A stretch of 64,000 nucleotides of DNA, taken from assembly GCF_016031635.1 (NCBI RefSeq), contig NZ_JACEGD010000010.1, forward strand, positions 62,001-126,000. Reading direction: 5' to 3'. The notes under the pieces were generated by a model, which made no database searches, was not told the DNA's origin, and saw only the letters and a program-made list of their open reading frames with translations. Numbering within the stretch: position 1 is the stretch's first letter; each line of letters starts with the position of its first letter. This document shows positions 18,193 through 27,478 of the stretch, piece by piece. Both the position numbers and the translations under genes were made by a program. Source of the stretch: Bradyrhizobium diversitatis. GTDB taxonomy: Bacteria > Pseudomonadota > Alphaproteobacteria > Rhizobiales > Xanthobacteraceae.

Positions 18193-19125
18193 CTAGCTTC
18201 CAAAATCCTTCGGGCTGAACGGCAAATCCAACACCTTCCATTCCCCGTACAAATTGGCCGGCAGCATCTTGTAGGGCTGGCAGTTCTGGAGCGCGCTCGT
18301 TGCGGACTTGACGATAGCCACGCCCTTCACGGACGGCGGAGCTTCGAGCAGGATCGGCTCGCGTGCCAGCGTGCCGTCGGTGGCGAACACCGTGCGCAGC
18401 TTGACCTGGACGTTGTCGGTCGGCGCGACCCCCGCCGGCAGCTTGGCGCAGCTTCTCAGATGGCGGCGAAGCGCGGCGATGACCTCGGGTGGAAGCTTCG
18501 CGGCGATCGAATCCTTGGCGTCGCCGCCATCGTCCTTGGGGACATCTTTCAGCTGCTCCGTCGGCAGTTCAGGCGGAAGGCCCAGCATGACGCCGTATTT
18601 GACGGTGACATCCGGCTCCGGAGGCAGATAGGCCGGCGGCGGCATGGCCTGTGGCTGCTGCATTGCCTGAGGTGGCGGTTGCGACTGCGACTGCTGAGGC
18701 AGCTGAGGCTGCGGTTGCACATTGGCCTCGTGCTGCTTCTGCGGCTGTGAGGATGGTGGCTGGTTCTGCCTTGCCTCAGGCGATGCCTGCGGGGATGGCG
18801 ATGGTGCAGCAGCCTCCTGCTTGGCCGCGGGCTTGGGCGCTGCGTCGGCCTTGTCGGTGACATCGAGCTTCGGCAGCTTCAGATCGGGGAGCGGCTCCGG
18901 CGGCTTCTCCTTTGCCTCGTCCTTGGACTTCTCCTCGGCCTTCTCGTCCGCTTTGGCCTCTTCCTGCCTCACCTGCTCCGGCGTGACGATGTCCACCATC
19001 ACGGTCTCGGGCGGAGCGGCGTGGAACGGATGGACTTCGCTGATCAGGATGATCAGCCCCACCAGCGTCAGATGCGCGATCGCCGACGCCGCAATGTCCG
19101 TCCGTATGATCTTCCGCAGTTCCAT
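18193..19125 (-). CDS. TolA/TonB-like envelope protein
   Basis: A 310-residue protein with one N-terminal transmembrane helix (about 11-29), then a long periplasmic Glu/Lys then Pro/Gln-rich spacer (about 45-165) and a compact C-terminal domain (about 205-310) with the TolA/TonB-like RRHLRSCAKLPAG ... VKLRTVFATDGTLA pattern. Such proteins couple inner membrane energy to the outer membrane. No exbB/exbD or tol genes are adjacent, so its partner is unknown. The C-terminal YKMLPANLYGEWKVLDLPFSP is the type seen in rhizobial TonB C-terminal proteins. Confidence 0.8.
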   Translation of the reverse strand: MELRKIIRTDIAASAIAHLTLVGLIILISEVHPFHAAPPETVMVDIVTPEQVRQEEAKADEKAEEKSKDEAKEKPPEPLPDLKLPKLDVTDKADAAPKPAAKQEAAAPSPSPQASPEARQNQPPSSQPQKQHEANVQPQPQLPQQSQSQPPPQAMQQPQAMPPPAYLPPEPDVTVKYGVMLGLPPELPTEQLKDVPKDDGGDAKDSIAAKLPPEVIAALRRHLRSCAKLPAGVAPTDNVQVKLRTVFATDGTLAREPILLEAPPSVKGVAIVKSATSALQNCQPYKMLPANLYGEWKVLDLPFSPKDFGS

Positions 19126-19174
19126 CGACCGATCTTGGGTTGCTGCCGCGGTCCTAGCATAACGGAAGTCCCCC

Positions 19175-19993
19175 TCAATCCCATTTCGGCGCGAAGCCGA
19201 AATCGGTCAGGCGTCCCCTGGGATTGGCGAGCCCGGCGACCCGGCTCATCTCGTCTTCCGACAGCTCGAAATCGAAGATGTCGATGTTTTCCGACAGACG
19301 CTCGACGCGCGAGGTGCGCGGGATCGCAGCGACATTCTGCTGCACCAGCCAGCGCAGGCAGACCTGCGCCGGCGTCTTGCCGTGGGCGCGCCCGATTTCG
19401 GCAAGCGTCTGATCGGACTTGATGCGGCCCCTCGCAATCGGGCTGTAGGCGACCAGCGCGAGGCCGTGCTGGTCGCAGGCTGCCCTCACCTTCACCTGGT
19501 CGAGATAAGGGTGATATTCTACCTGGTTGCAGACGAGCGGCTCGGCCGACAGCGCGACCGCCTGCTCGATCAGCGCCACCGTGAAATTGGAGACGCCGAT
19601 GTGGCGGGTCAGCCCCATCTGCCTGGCGTGCGACAGCGCGCCCAGCGTCTCCGCCAGCGGCACGTGGGAATTGGGCCAGTGCAGCAGCAACAGATCGACG
19701 CAGGGAAGCCGCAACCGGGCGAGGCTCTCCTTGACCGAGCGTTCGAGATCGTTGGGCGCGAAATGGTTGGTCCAGACCTTGGTGGTGAGGAAGACGTCGT
19801 CGCGGCGCACGCCGGAGGCGCGCAAGCCGTCGCCGACCTCCCGCTCATTGTCGTAGACCTGCGCGGTGTCGATGTGACGATAGCCGAGCCGCAGCGCCTG
19901 CTCGACCACGCGCGCGGCAGGCCTGCCGCTCAGCTCCCAGGTCCCGAGCCCGATCGCCGGGATTCTCGCGCCATTGGCCTCGACGAACAGCAT
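19175..19993 (-). CDS. Aldo/keto reductase, DkgA-like
   Basis: A 272-residue NADPH-dependent aldo/keto reductase with the full catalytic tetrad Asp42, Tyr47, Lys72 and His105 (DTAQVYDNE, FLTTKVW, LLLLHWP). The later motif AIPRTSRVERLSENIDIFDF is the NADP-binding part. It most resembles the 2,5-diketo-D-gluconate reductase group; substrate unknown. It lies 49 bases upstream of the TolA/TonB-like gene on the same strand, probably by chance. Confidence 0.9.
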   Translation of the reverse strand: MLFVEANGARIPAIGLGTWELSGRPAARVVEQALRLGYRHIDTAQVYDNEREVGDGLRASGVRRDDVFLTTKVWTNHFAPNDLERSVKESLARLRLPCVDLLLLHWPNSHVPLAETLGALSHARQMGLTRHIGVSNFTVALIEQAVALSAEPLVCNQVEYHPYLDQVKVRAACDQHGLALVAYSPIARGRIKSDQTLAEIGRAHGKTPAQVCLRWLVQQNVAAIPRTSRVERLSENIDIFDFELSEDEMSRVAGLANPRGRLTDFGFAPKWD

Positions 19994-20114
19994 GAGGAAT
20001 CCTCTCTGTTGCGGCAGCCCGAAATATCATTATGGACCCGGCCGATGATGCTGCCAACGGACGCCGCAACGATCGGCGCGAATATTCAGGTGCAGGTCTA
20101 ACGAGAGGTGTGCG

Positions 20115-20411
20115 TCAGACCTTGGCGAGCGCCTGGAACACGGTGTCCGGCGCATGCGCGATCACCGCGAGCAGCGCGCGGGCAGGCCCCCGTGGAGCGC
20201 GCTTGCCCTGCTCCCAATTGCGGATGGTCTCGACGGGGACGCCGAGCTTGGCGGCGAACTCCATCTGGGTCAGGCAGGCGCGGCGCCGCAGATCGCGCAC
20301 CGCGAGCGGGCCGGTATCGCCCGGCGCGGCATTGGCCGCAGGCTGGACCGGAAATTCCTGCCCATCCCGCAATTCGACGATCCGTCCGTCCGCCTTCAGC
20401 CGCAACCGCAT
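20115..20411 (-). CDS. XRE-type helix-turn-helix protein
   Basis: A 98-residue DNA-binding protein. A Lys/Arg-rich N-terminal strand region (MRLRLKADGRIVELRDGQEFPV) precedes a helix-turn-helix (about 45-95: LTQMEFAAKLGVPVETIRNWEQGKRAP). HigA/YgiT-type antitoxins and repressors have this layout, but no toxin gene is next to it. The ATG at 20411 follows GGGGGA and is preferred to the GTG six codons before. Confidence 0.8.
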   Translation of the reverse strand: MRLRLKADGRIVELRDGQEFPVQPAANAAPGDTGPLAVRDLRRRACLTQMEFAAKLGVPVETIRNWEQGKRAPRGPARALLAVIAHAPDTVFQALAKV

Positions 20412-20515
20412 GCCGATTCCCCCAAGCACAGCGATGATGCGGCAGGTCGCTTAAGGTGGGATTAAAAACGCAGCGCAGTCGGGGCACGAGGGTTAGAGTG
20501 CCCCGCCGCCTCCCC

Positions 20516-20602
20516 CGTCATTGCGAGGAGCTCTTGCGACGAAGCAATCCAGGATCTTTCCGTGGAGGGATTCTGGATTGCTTCGCTGCGCTCGCAATGA
20601 CG
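20516..20602. repeat. Palindromic repeat of the CGTCATTGCGAG type
   Basis: Outer arms CGTCATTGCGAG (20516-20527) and CTCGCAATGACG (20591-20602) are exact reverse complements; inner arms GAAGCAATCCAG and CTGGATTGCTTC also match. I recall this as a widespread alphaproteobacterial intergenic palindrome. It could also terminate mgtE, which ends at 20625. Confidence 0.8.
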
Positions 20603-20624
20603 TGGAGAGAGCGTGCGCCGTTCG

Positions 20625-22046
20625 CTACTTCAACCCGAACCACAGGGTCGCGATACCGAGGAAGGAGAAGAAGCCGACGACATCGGTCACAGTGGTCACG
20701 AAGGTGCCAGACGCCACCGCCGGGTCGGCCCGGACGCGATCCAGCGCCATCGGGATCAGGATTCCGCCGAGCGCGCCGGCGACGAGGTTGCAGATGATGG
20801 CGAGCCCGATGACGATGCCGAGGCCCGGGATCTTGAACCAGGCGACTGCGGCAATGCCGGTGATCACGGCGAAGGCGAGGCCGTTGACGAGGCCGACCAG
20901 GGCCTCGCGCAGCACCACGCGCCAGGCGTTGGAGGAGCCGAGCTCGCGCGTCGCCAGCGCCCGCACCGCCACCGTCATGGTCTGGGTCGCGGCATTGCCG
21001 CCCTGGCTCGCCACGATCGGCGCCAGCACCGCGAGCGCGACCATCTTCTCCAGCTGGCCCTCGAACAGGCCGAGCACGGAGGACGCCAGGAACGCGGTGG
21101 CGAGGTTCACCAGCAGCCAGTTGAAGCGGCCGCGGGCGATGGTGAGGAATGTGTCCGACAGCTCTTCGTCGCTGGTGACGCCGCCGAGCGCCTTGAGGTC
21201 CTCGTCCGCCTCCTCCTCGATGACGTCGACGACGTCGTCGACGGTGATGACGCCGACGAGGCGGTCCTGGGTGTCGAGCACGGGTGCGGCGACGAGATTG
21301 TACTTGCCGAACATGCGCGCCACCTCTTCCTGGTCCTCCAGGACGGAGACGCGGCGGCGGTCTTCGTCGGTCAGCTCGGTCAGCGCTACCGGACGGCGCG
21401 TGCGCAAGAGCACGTCGAGCGGCACCGCGCCCAGCCAGTGCTGGTCCTTGTCGACGACGTAGATCTCGTAAAAGCGGTCGGGCAGATCCGGCGTCTCGCG
21501 CATGTAGTCGATCGCCTGGCCCACGGTGAAATCCTGGGGCACGGCGATGAACTCGGTCTGCATCCGGCGGCCGGCGGAGTTCTCCGGATAGAGCAGGCTG
21601 CGCTCGAGCGCGACGCGCTCCTTGAGCGGCAACTTTTCGAGGATCTGCTCCTGCTCGGCCTCGTCGAGGGTTTCCAGGAGCTCGACCGCATCGTCGGATT
21701 CGAGCTCGCGGACGCCCTCGGCGACCGTCTCCGGCGGCAGCTCCTCGAGGATCTCCTCGCGGACGGCCTCGTCGACCTCGTTCAGGGCCGAGAAGTCGAA
21801 ATCGCGCCCCGTCAGCTCGACCAGGCGGACGCGGTCGTCGGGCTCCAGGGCACCGATCAGATCGCCGAGATCGGCCTCGTGCAGTTCGGCGACACAGGCA
21901 CGCAGCGCAGCGCTGTCGCCAGCCTCGATCGCCCGGGCAATTTCTTCGACGAATTCGTGCCGAATTTCGCCGTTCTCATTGCGCATCGGCACGTGGTCGA
22001 GTACCGAATCCGAGGCGGATGGGGCAACGTCCATATGTTCATCCAT
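20625..22046 (-). CDS. mgtE: Magnesium transporter MgtE
   Basis: A 473-residue magnesium channel. The N-terminal helical superhelix (about 25-155) has the LHEADLGDLI and LPPETVAEGVREL repeats, followed by two CBS domains (about 165-285, with YVVDKDQHWLGAVPL and VLDTQDRLVGVITVDDVVDVIEEEA) that sense cytoplasmic Mg, and five transmembrane helices to the C-terminus with the pore signature PIVASQGGNAATQ. The ATG at 22046 follows GAGGCG and gives the usual length. Divergent from the polysaccharide deacetylases. Confidence 0.95.
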   Translation of the reverse strand: MDEHMDVAPSASDSVLDHVPMRNENGEIRHEFVEEIARAIEAGDSAALRACVAELHEADLGDLIGALEPDDRVRLVELTGRDFDFSALNEVDEAVREEILEELPPETVAEGVRELESDDAVELLETLDEAEQEQILEKLPLKERVALERSLLYPENSAGRRMQTEFIAVPQDFTVGQAIDYMRETPDLPDRFYEIYVVDKDQHWLGAVPLDVLLRTRRPVALTELTDEDRRRVSVLEDQEEVARMFGKYNLVAAPVLDTQDRLVGVITVDDVVDVIEEEADEDLKALGGVTSDEELSDTFLTIARGRFNWLLVNLATAFLASSVLGLFEGQLEKMVALAVLAPIVASQGGNAATQTMTVAVRALATRELGSSNAWRVVLREALVGLVNGLAFAVITGIAAVAWFKIPGLGIVIGLAIICNLVAGALGGILIPMALDRVRADPAVASGTFVTTVTDVVGFFSFLGIATLWFGLK

Positions 22047-22129
22047 GGCGCGCCTCGCCGGTTGACAGGTTGGAACCAGTGGTCTGAGCCGATGGCTCAG
22101 GCAATACCCACAAGGCAACTCTGGGCGCA

Positions 22130-22936
22130 ATGACAAAGATGCTTGGATTGAAATGGACATCGATGACGGCGGGCGCGATCGTTGCGGCCCTCACCGGCAT
22201 TGCCTCGACCCATGCCGCCGAGTGCCCGCGCAAGGATGCGCTCGGCACTTCGCGCATCCTGACCGTCGACGCCAAGACGTATCCGCGCGTCGGCTTGAAG
22301 AGCTTTCCCCAGACGCTGCCGCTGGCGGATCACGAGGTCGTGCTGACCTTCGACGACGGGCCGTACCCGCCGACGACGTCGAAGGTGCTGGCGGCGCTGG
22401 CGAACGAGTGCGTGCGCGCGACCTTCTTCCTGATCGGCCAGCACGCCGCAGAGTTTCCCGACATGGTCAAGCGCATCGCCCGCGAAGGCCACACCGTCGG
22501 CCACCACACCTGGTCGCATCCGTTCATGGCGCATATCCCGTTCGACAAGGCGATGGCCGACCTCGACCGCGGCATCGCTGCCGTCGAGATGGCGCTGCAC
22601 GGCACCTCGACGACGACGCCCTCGACGCCGTTTTTCCGTTTTCCCTATTTCGAGTCGACGCAGGCAGAGCTCGACCTGCTCCAGTCGCGCGGCATCGTCG
22701 TGTTCGGGGCCGATCTCTGGGCGAGCGACTGGGAGGAGATCACGCCGGAGCAGGAATTGAAACTCGTCACCGACCGCCTGGCGGCGAGCGGCAAGGGCAT
22801 CATCCTCTTCCACGACAACAAGGTGCGCACGGCCGCAATGATGCCGGCCTTCCTGCGGTATCTGAGGGAGAACGGCTATCGGGTGGTCCACGTCGTACCA
22901 GCGGGCACGTCACAGAAGAGCGCTGATGCGCATTGA
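22130..22936 (+). CDS. Secreted polysaccharide deacetylase (NodB domain), copy 1
   Basis: A 268-residue protein with a signal peptide (about 1-30, cleavage near THAAEC) and one NodB-homology domain. The metal triad is complete: Asp75-Asp76 in TFDDG, and the His pair in HHTWSH at 125-130; FFRFPYF supplies the catalytic Arg and LFHDN the last His. It should remove acetyl groups from a periplasmic or surface glycan. It is followed by a paralog 161 bases downstream. Confidence 0.9.
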   Translation: MTKMLGLKWTSMTAGAIVAALTGIASTHAAECPRKDALGTSRILTVDAKTYPRVGLKSFPQTLPLADHEVVLTFDDGPYPPTTSKVLAALANECVRATFFLIGQHAAEFPDMVKRIAREGHTVGHHTWSHPFMAHIPFDKAMADLDRGIAAVEMALHGTSTTTPSTPFFRFPYFESTQAELDLLQSRGIVVFGADLWASDWEEITPEQELKLVTDRLAASGKGIILFHDNKVRTAAMMPAFLRYLRENGYRVVHVVPAGTSQKSADAH

Positions 22937-23097
22937 TGCCGGAATGTCACGCCAGCGCAAAATGGGGTGATCCTGGCCCAATTAACACTCTGTTCATGCT
23001 ACCTCCTGCAAAGATGGTTGGGGCATCGCCCCTGAACCATTCCGGGGCGTCTCCGACCTACTAAGGCGGCAATCACGCACGAGGGCAGACGAGGTTC

Positions 23098-24435
23098 ATG
23101 ATCGGAATTAGCGTTGTTTTGCGGACGCGATCGTGGATCGTCCTCTGTCTGGGAATGCTGACTGTCGGCGCACCGGCGGCCTTCGCGGCCGACTGTCCCG
23201 GCCACCCGGACGCCCTCGGCACCTCCCGCACCCTCGTGGTCGATCCGCGCGAGCATCCGCTGATCGGCACCATGCAATACCGCGAGACATTGCCGCTGAA
23301 GGACCATGAGGTCGTCCTGACCTTCGACGACGGTCCGCTGCCGAAATATTCCAACCAGGTGCTCCAGATCCTCGCCGACGAGTGCATCAAGGCGACCTTC
23401 TTCATCATCGGCAGCCAGGCCAAGGCCAATCCGGAAGGCGTGCGCAAGCTGGTCGCGGCGGGCCATACCGTCGGCACGCACAGCATGGACCATCCGCTGA
23501 CCTTCGACCGGATGCCGATCGACAAGGCCGAGGCCGAGATCAACGGCGGAATCGCGTGGACCTCGGCCGCGATGACCGATCCGTCCCAACTCGCCCCGTT
23601 CTTCCGCATTCCCGGCCTGATGCGCGCCGAGGGCGTCGAGAATTATCTGATCTCGCGCGGCATCCAGGTCTGGAGCGCCGATTTCCCTGCCGACGACTGG
23701 CGGCATGTGTCGTCCGACCGCGTCTACCAGCTCGCGATCCAGCGGCTGGAGGCCAAGGGCAAGGGTATCCTGCTGCTGCACGACATCCAGGCCCGCACGG
23801 TGGCGGCGCTGCCCAAGATCATCCGCGACCTCAAGGCGCGCGGCTATCGCATTGTGCATGTGGTACCCGCGACCGCCGAGCGGCCGGCGACGCCGACCAC
23901 GACGGTGGAATGGCTGCTGCATCCGCCGACCGAGACGACGCCGATCGCGCGCTGGCCGCGCGTGCCGAATTTCGTGTTCACGCAGACCCGGGCGCTGCCG
24001 GCGCCCGCTCTTGCCGACCTCAATGCGCTGGCCGAGCATCAGCCGCTGCTGCCGCTCCGGACCATGGCGCAGGCCAATGTCGCAGCCACCCTGCCCGCGC
24101 CCGGCCGCGCACTCTTTGCGATCCCCGAAGGCTCGGTGGAGGTGCTGCTGTCGACGACCCTATCTCGGCGTGCCGCGACGCGGCTGGCGATGGCGGCCGA
24201 GGCAACTCGTGCGGCCAAGGACAAGGCTGCACATGCCAAAGCAGCAAAGGGCAAGGCGGCCAAGCTGCAGGGACGGCGCACGGCGCATGCGGCGGCGGCA
24301 CCGGATCATGTCGAGCAGCCCAAGGGCACGACGGCCAAGGGCACGACAGCCACGGGCACTGCACCCAAGGGCCCGGCATCCAGAAGCGCCACCACCCGAC
24401 CGACCCGCGTCGCCAGCCTGAAGAAGCGCGCCTGA
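23098..24435 (+). CDS. Secreted polysaccharide deacetylase, copy 2, with long C-terminal extension
   Basis: A 445-residue paralog of the preceding gene. A signal peptide (about 1-30) and NodB domain (about 68-260) carry Asp77-Asp78 in TFDDG, THSMDH at 127-132, FFRIPG and LLHD. The last 185 residues are new: a Pro/Ala-rich linker, then a Lys/Ala-rich low-complexity tail (ARAAKDKAAHAKAAKGKAAK, then repeats of the KGTTAKGTTATGT kind) that may bind anionic surface polymer. Tandem duplication is inferred from order and similarity. The stop codon lies four bases from that of the convergent gene. Confidence 0.9.
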   Translation: MIGISVVLRTRSWIVLCLGMLTVGAPAAFAADCPGHPDALGTSRTLVVDPREHPLIGTMQYRETLPLKDHEVVLTFDDGPLPKYSNQVLQILADECIKATFFIIGSQAKANPEGVRKLVAAGHTVGTHSMDHPLTFDRMPIDKAEAEINGGIAWTSAAMTDPSQLAPFFRIPGLMRAEGVENYLISRGIQVWSADFPADDWRHVSSDRVYQLAIQRLEAKGKGILLLHDIQARTVAALPKIIRDLKARGYRIVHVVPATAERPATPTTTVEWLLHPPTETTPIARWPRVPNFVFTQTRALPAPALADLNALAEHQPLLPLRTMAQANVAATLPAPGRALFAIPEGSVEVLLSTTLSRRAATRLAMAAEATRAAKDKAAHAKAAKGKAAKLQGRRTAHAAAAPDHVEQPKGTTAKGTTATGTAPKGPASRSATTRPTRVASLKKRA

Positions 24436-24439
24436 GCCC

Positions 24440-24814
24440 TCACTGCCGCATGATCGCGGCGACGCAGAGCAGCACGATCAGCGCCAGGAAGAACAGGTCC
24501 ATATAGGACTTGAGCTCGCCATCGCGCCGCAGCCGCGCCACGTCGGCGACGACCTGCCTGCGCGCAGAGGCTCCGCCTGAACCGTCACTGATCGAGGTCT
24601 GCAGGCGCTTGGTCTCGGCCTCCAGCTTCTCGATCTTCTGAAAGAAGTAGAACGCGCGCAGCGTCGAAGCGGCGCGCATGCCGGCATAGACCAGCACCAG
24701 GATCGCCAGGATCGCCCGGTTCGGATACTTCTCCATGAAATTCAGGCTGAAATAGACCACCGCCATGAACGCGAAATTGGTGAGGAAGCGGTAGACGAAG
24801 CTAAGAAAGGCCAT
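24440..24814 (-). CDS. Small membrane protein, function unknown
   Basis: A 124-residue protein with predicted helices at about 5-22, 33-52 and 104-122 and a Lys/Glu/Arg-rich, probably coiled-coil, middle segment (FFQKIEKLEAETKRLQTS). The ATG at 24814 (MAFLSFVYRF) fits; the frame is open upstream without features. I know no named family. Confidence 0.7.
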   Translation of the reverse strand: MAFLSFVYRFLTNFAFMAVVYFSLNFMEKYPNRAILAILVLVYAGMRAASTLRAFYFFQKIEKLEAETKRLQTSISDGSGGASARRQVVADVARLRRDGELKSYMDLFFLALIVLLCVAAIMRQ

Positions 24815-25106
24815 GCTGGCTCGAACCTTTGAGGGGCGCGCAACTCGATCGTGTTGCGAAATTTCGGGATGGGGGACCCGGACCGGAACGGCCGGCCTGG
24901 ATGCGGCAGCGGCCCGTCTACGCCAAGTTTGTTTCAACAAAGATACTATCGCCCCGAAACTTGCCGCCTTTTAGCCAGACGCGGCCACAACACAGGCCGG
25001 AATATGGCCGATCGGACTGCCCGCGCGGCATGCCCGCGACGGCTTAATGGCGATTTGGCCGAAGTCGCGGTAAACTGCCGGCCGCCGCCATATGTGGGGT
25101 CTGCCG

Positions 25107-25364
25107 ATGCCGAAGAAGGGAATCACGGGCCACGACGAGTGGGTTCTGACCGAGGCGCTCGCAACCGCCCTGGTCGCGCTGGAGCAACTCGCACCGAAGC
25201 ACCAGCCGAACGCCCATATGGACGACATCCGCAAGCTGCTCGCGAACGGCAAGGAGCCGGCGGCAGTGAGCCTGCATCTCGCCCAGGCCAAATGCCGCCT
25301 GTTTCCCGAGATCGACCCGCTGGAGATCTACCGGGAATACGGCATCGGCGAGGAGTATGGCTGA
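25107..25364 (+). CDS. Small hypothetical protein, 85 residues
   Basis: An 85-residue soluble, helical protein (EWVLTEALATALVALEQLAP, then MDDIRKLLANGKEP, ending LEIYREYGIGEEYG). The ATG at 25107 is preceded by GTGGGG; another ATG lies five codons upstream. Codon composition fits the neighbourhood. No family recognised. Confidence 0.6.
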   Translation: MPKKGITGHDEWVLTEALATALVALEQLAPKHQPNAHMDDIRKLLANGKEPAAVSLHLAQAKCRLFPEIDPLEIYREYGIGEEYG

Positions 25365-25409
25365 AGAGGCGCCGTTCGAGGAACCGCAAGGCTTGCACGG
25401 GGCAATGCG

Positions 25410-26675
25410 CTAGTTCTGCGAGGTCTTCAGCAGTGGGCACTCGCTCTGGCTCAGGGGAAGATAGGCTTCCTCGGCCGGAATGGTCTCGACCACATTGTAA
25501 TAGTCCCAGGGGACTTTCACGTCCGCAGGCTTTTTGACCTCGACGAGATAGAAATCGTGCACGAGCTTGTTGTCGGCGCGCAGCCGCGCGCCGGGCGCAT
25601 AGAAATCGTCCACGGGCATCGACCGCAGCTTCTCCAGGACCGCGTTGGTTTCATCCGTCCCTGCGGCAGCCGCAGCTCTCAGGTAGTGCAGCACAGCCGA
25701 ATAGACGGCGGCCTGCGGCGCGGTCGGCATGGCGTTGTGAAGCTTGTAGAACCTCTGGGCGAACGCCCGCGTCGCCTCGTTGAGCGCCCAGTACCAAGCG
25801 GTAACCGTCGTCAATCCCTTGGCCGTTTCGGCACCCATGGCGTGCACATCGGTCAGGAACATGAGTTCGGCAACGGCCTTCTGCGGCCCCATGTTCATTC
25901 CGAACTCATTCCATTGCTTCATCGAGGTCACGAGCTGTTCGCCAGCATTGGCGAACGCGACCACTTTGGCCTTCGAGGCCTGGGCCTGGAGCAGGAAAGA
26001 GCTGTAGTCGGCATTTCCCAACGGATGAAAGACCGCGCCGAGCGACTTGGCACCAGTCGCCGCGAGCACGCGCTGAGACACTTCGACCATATTGCGCCCA
26101 AACGCATAGTCGGACGCGATGAAGAACCAGCTGTCGTATCCTTGCGACACCAGCTTTCGGACCGAGCCGGCGACCAGATTGTAATTGTCGTGCAACCACA
26201 TCAGACCGGCGCGCGAACATTGCTTGCCGCCGATTTCGGTGGTCCCGACCGCCGAGTAGATGACGATCCTGTTCTTGTCGCGCGCGATCGACTGGATGGC
26301 GAGCGCGACCGCCGAGTTGCCGACGTCGGCCACCATGTCGACGCCGTCCACGTCGAACCATTTGCGGACGATCTGGGCGCCGATATCCGGCTTGTTCTGG
26401 TGGTCCGCGACGACGATGTCGACCTTCAGGCCCGGCGCGACCTTCTGGAAATCCTGGACCGCCATCTTCGCGGCGACGACGGAGCCGGGTCCGGCAAGGT
26501 CGGACAATGGTCCCGCCTGGTCGTTGATGATGCCGATCCGGACAACGTCACCGGAAAAATCGGCGGCCAGGCTCCGTTCGGCGAATGCGACCGGACCCAG
26601 CGTCAGGATGATGCCGAAGACCGACCGGCAAAGTCCGATGCGCCATGACTGCAACGCCCCAACGTGATCCACCAT
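25410..26675 (-). CDS. ABC transporter substrate-binding protein, branched-chain amino acid (LivK) type
   Basis: A 421-residue periplasmic binding protein of the type 1 fold. The signal peptide ends around residue 38 (ERSLAADFSG). The mature part begins VVRIGIINDQAGPLSDLAGPGSVVAAKMAVQDF, the standard LivK-family opening. Its own ATG at 26675 follows a strong ribosome site, GGAGGGGAAG. No permease or ATPase genes are adjacent, so it is an orphan component. The coding frame continues open upstream into the PfpI-like gene because of a frameshift there. Ligand unknown. Confidence 0.9.
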   Translation of the reverse strand: MVDHVGALQSWRIGLCRSVFGIILTLGPVAFAERSLAADFSGDVVRIGIINDQAGPLSDLAGPGSVVAAKMAVQDFQKVAPGLKVDIVVADHQNKPDIGAQIVRKWFDVDGVDMVADVGNSAVALAIQSIARDKNRIVIYSAVGTTEIGGKQCSRAGLMWLHDNYNLVAGSVRKLVSQGYDSWFFIASDYAFGRNMVEVSQRVLAATGAKSLGAVFHPLGNADYSSFLLQAQASKAKVVAFANAGEQLVTSMKQWNEFGMNMGPQKAVAELMFLTDVHAMGAETAKGLTTVTAWYWALNEATRAFAQRFYKLHNAMPTAPQAAVYSAVLHYLRAAAAAGTDETNAVLEKLRSMPVDDFYAPGARLRADNKLVHDFYLVEVKKPADVKVPWDYYNVVETIPAEEAYLPLSQSECPLLKTSQN

Positions 26676-26734
26676 CTTCCCCTCCGCTCTGGCACCGCGA
26701 CGACTGTCGGCGATGATTGCCTCGAAACGCCGCG

Positions 26735-27386
26735 CTATCCCTCCTGATGAATGGCTCTCCTGACGAACTCCAGACGCCTCGCCTGCGCGGGCGCGACCAG
26801 TATCCGGCGAACCGGCCCGGAAAGGCGGTACCGGATTGTACTCCATGCGCAGCTGGATCATTTCCGCAGCCGCGCGGCCTCTCAACATCGAAACGAGCGT
26901 GAGCGCGAAGTCGATTCCGGCGGTGATGCCGCCGCCCGTCATGCGATTGCGATCGATGCAGACCCTCTCGCGCGACACCTCGGCTCCGAAGAGCGGCAAT
27001 GCATCGGTCGTCGTCCAGTGCGTGGCCGCGCGATATCCCTTCAGGAGACCGGCCGCACCGAGAACGAGCGAACCCGTGCAGACCGAAGTCAGGTATTTCG
27101 CGTCCCGCGCCTGCGCTTTCAGAAACGCAAGCACCTCCTCGTCCAGCATCAGCTCGTCGGTGCCATAGCCGCCCGGGACGCAGATCACGTCGAGTTGCGG
27201 GCAATCAGCGAAGGTGATGGTCGGCGTCAGCGCAATCACGGAATCGCTCGGCACGGGCTCGATGCGTTTCCAGATCAGATGCACGGTCACATCAGGCAGG
27301 CTGGAGAAGACCTGGGCGGGACCGGTGAGATCGAGCTGGGTCACGCGGGGAAAAACCAGAAGACCGATCTGCAACGGACCCGACAT
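26735..27386 (-). pseudogene. DJ-1/PfpI family (isonitrile hydratase-like) gene with 3' frameshift
   Basis: The frame starting at the ATG at 27386 (MSGPLQIGLLVFP) encodes a full DJ-1/PfpI domain with the nucleophile Cys in TSVCTGS and MTGGGITAGIDFAL, up to PPFRAGSPD. After that, near 26795-26804, the open frame loses family likeness and runs on through into the downstream binding protein. The +1 frame instead reads LVAPAQARRLEFVRRAIHQEG and stops at 26735, 59 bases before the next gene. Third-position GC in that stretch is 16/21 in the shifted frame against 10/23 in the open one (counted by eye). A single-base indel, or a sequencing error, is the simplest cause. Confidence 0.7.
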
Positions 27387-27478
27387 ATCCAACCTCGACA
27401 TCGCGCTTGACGGTGGCAGCCTGCCATGTTGGCCTTGGGGGCGGAAACGGCGTAATTCCCTCATTTTTGGACGCGTTC

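Noticed and set aside
25410..27464. A genuine 684-residue fusion of DJ-1/PfpI and a binding protein
   Set aside because: An internal signal peptide, a strong internal ribosome site and a better +1 frame at the PfpI end favour two genes with a frameshift.
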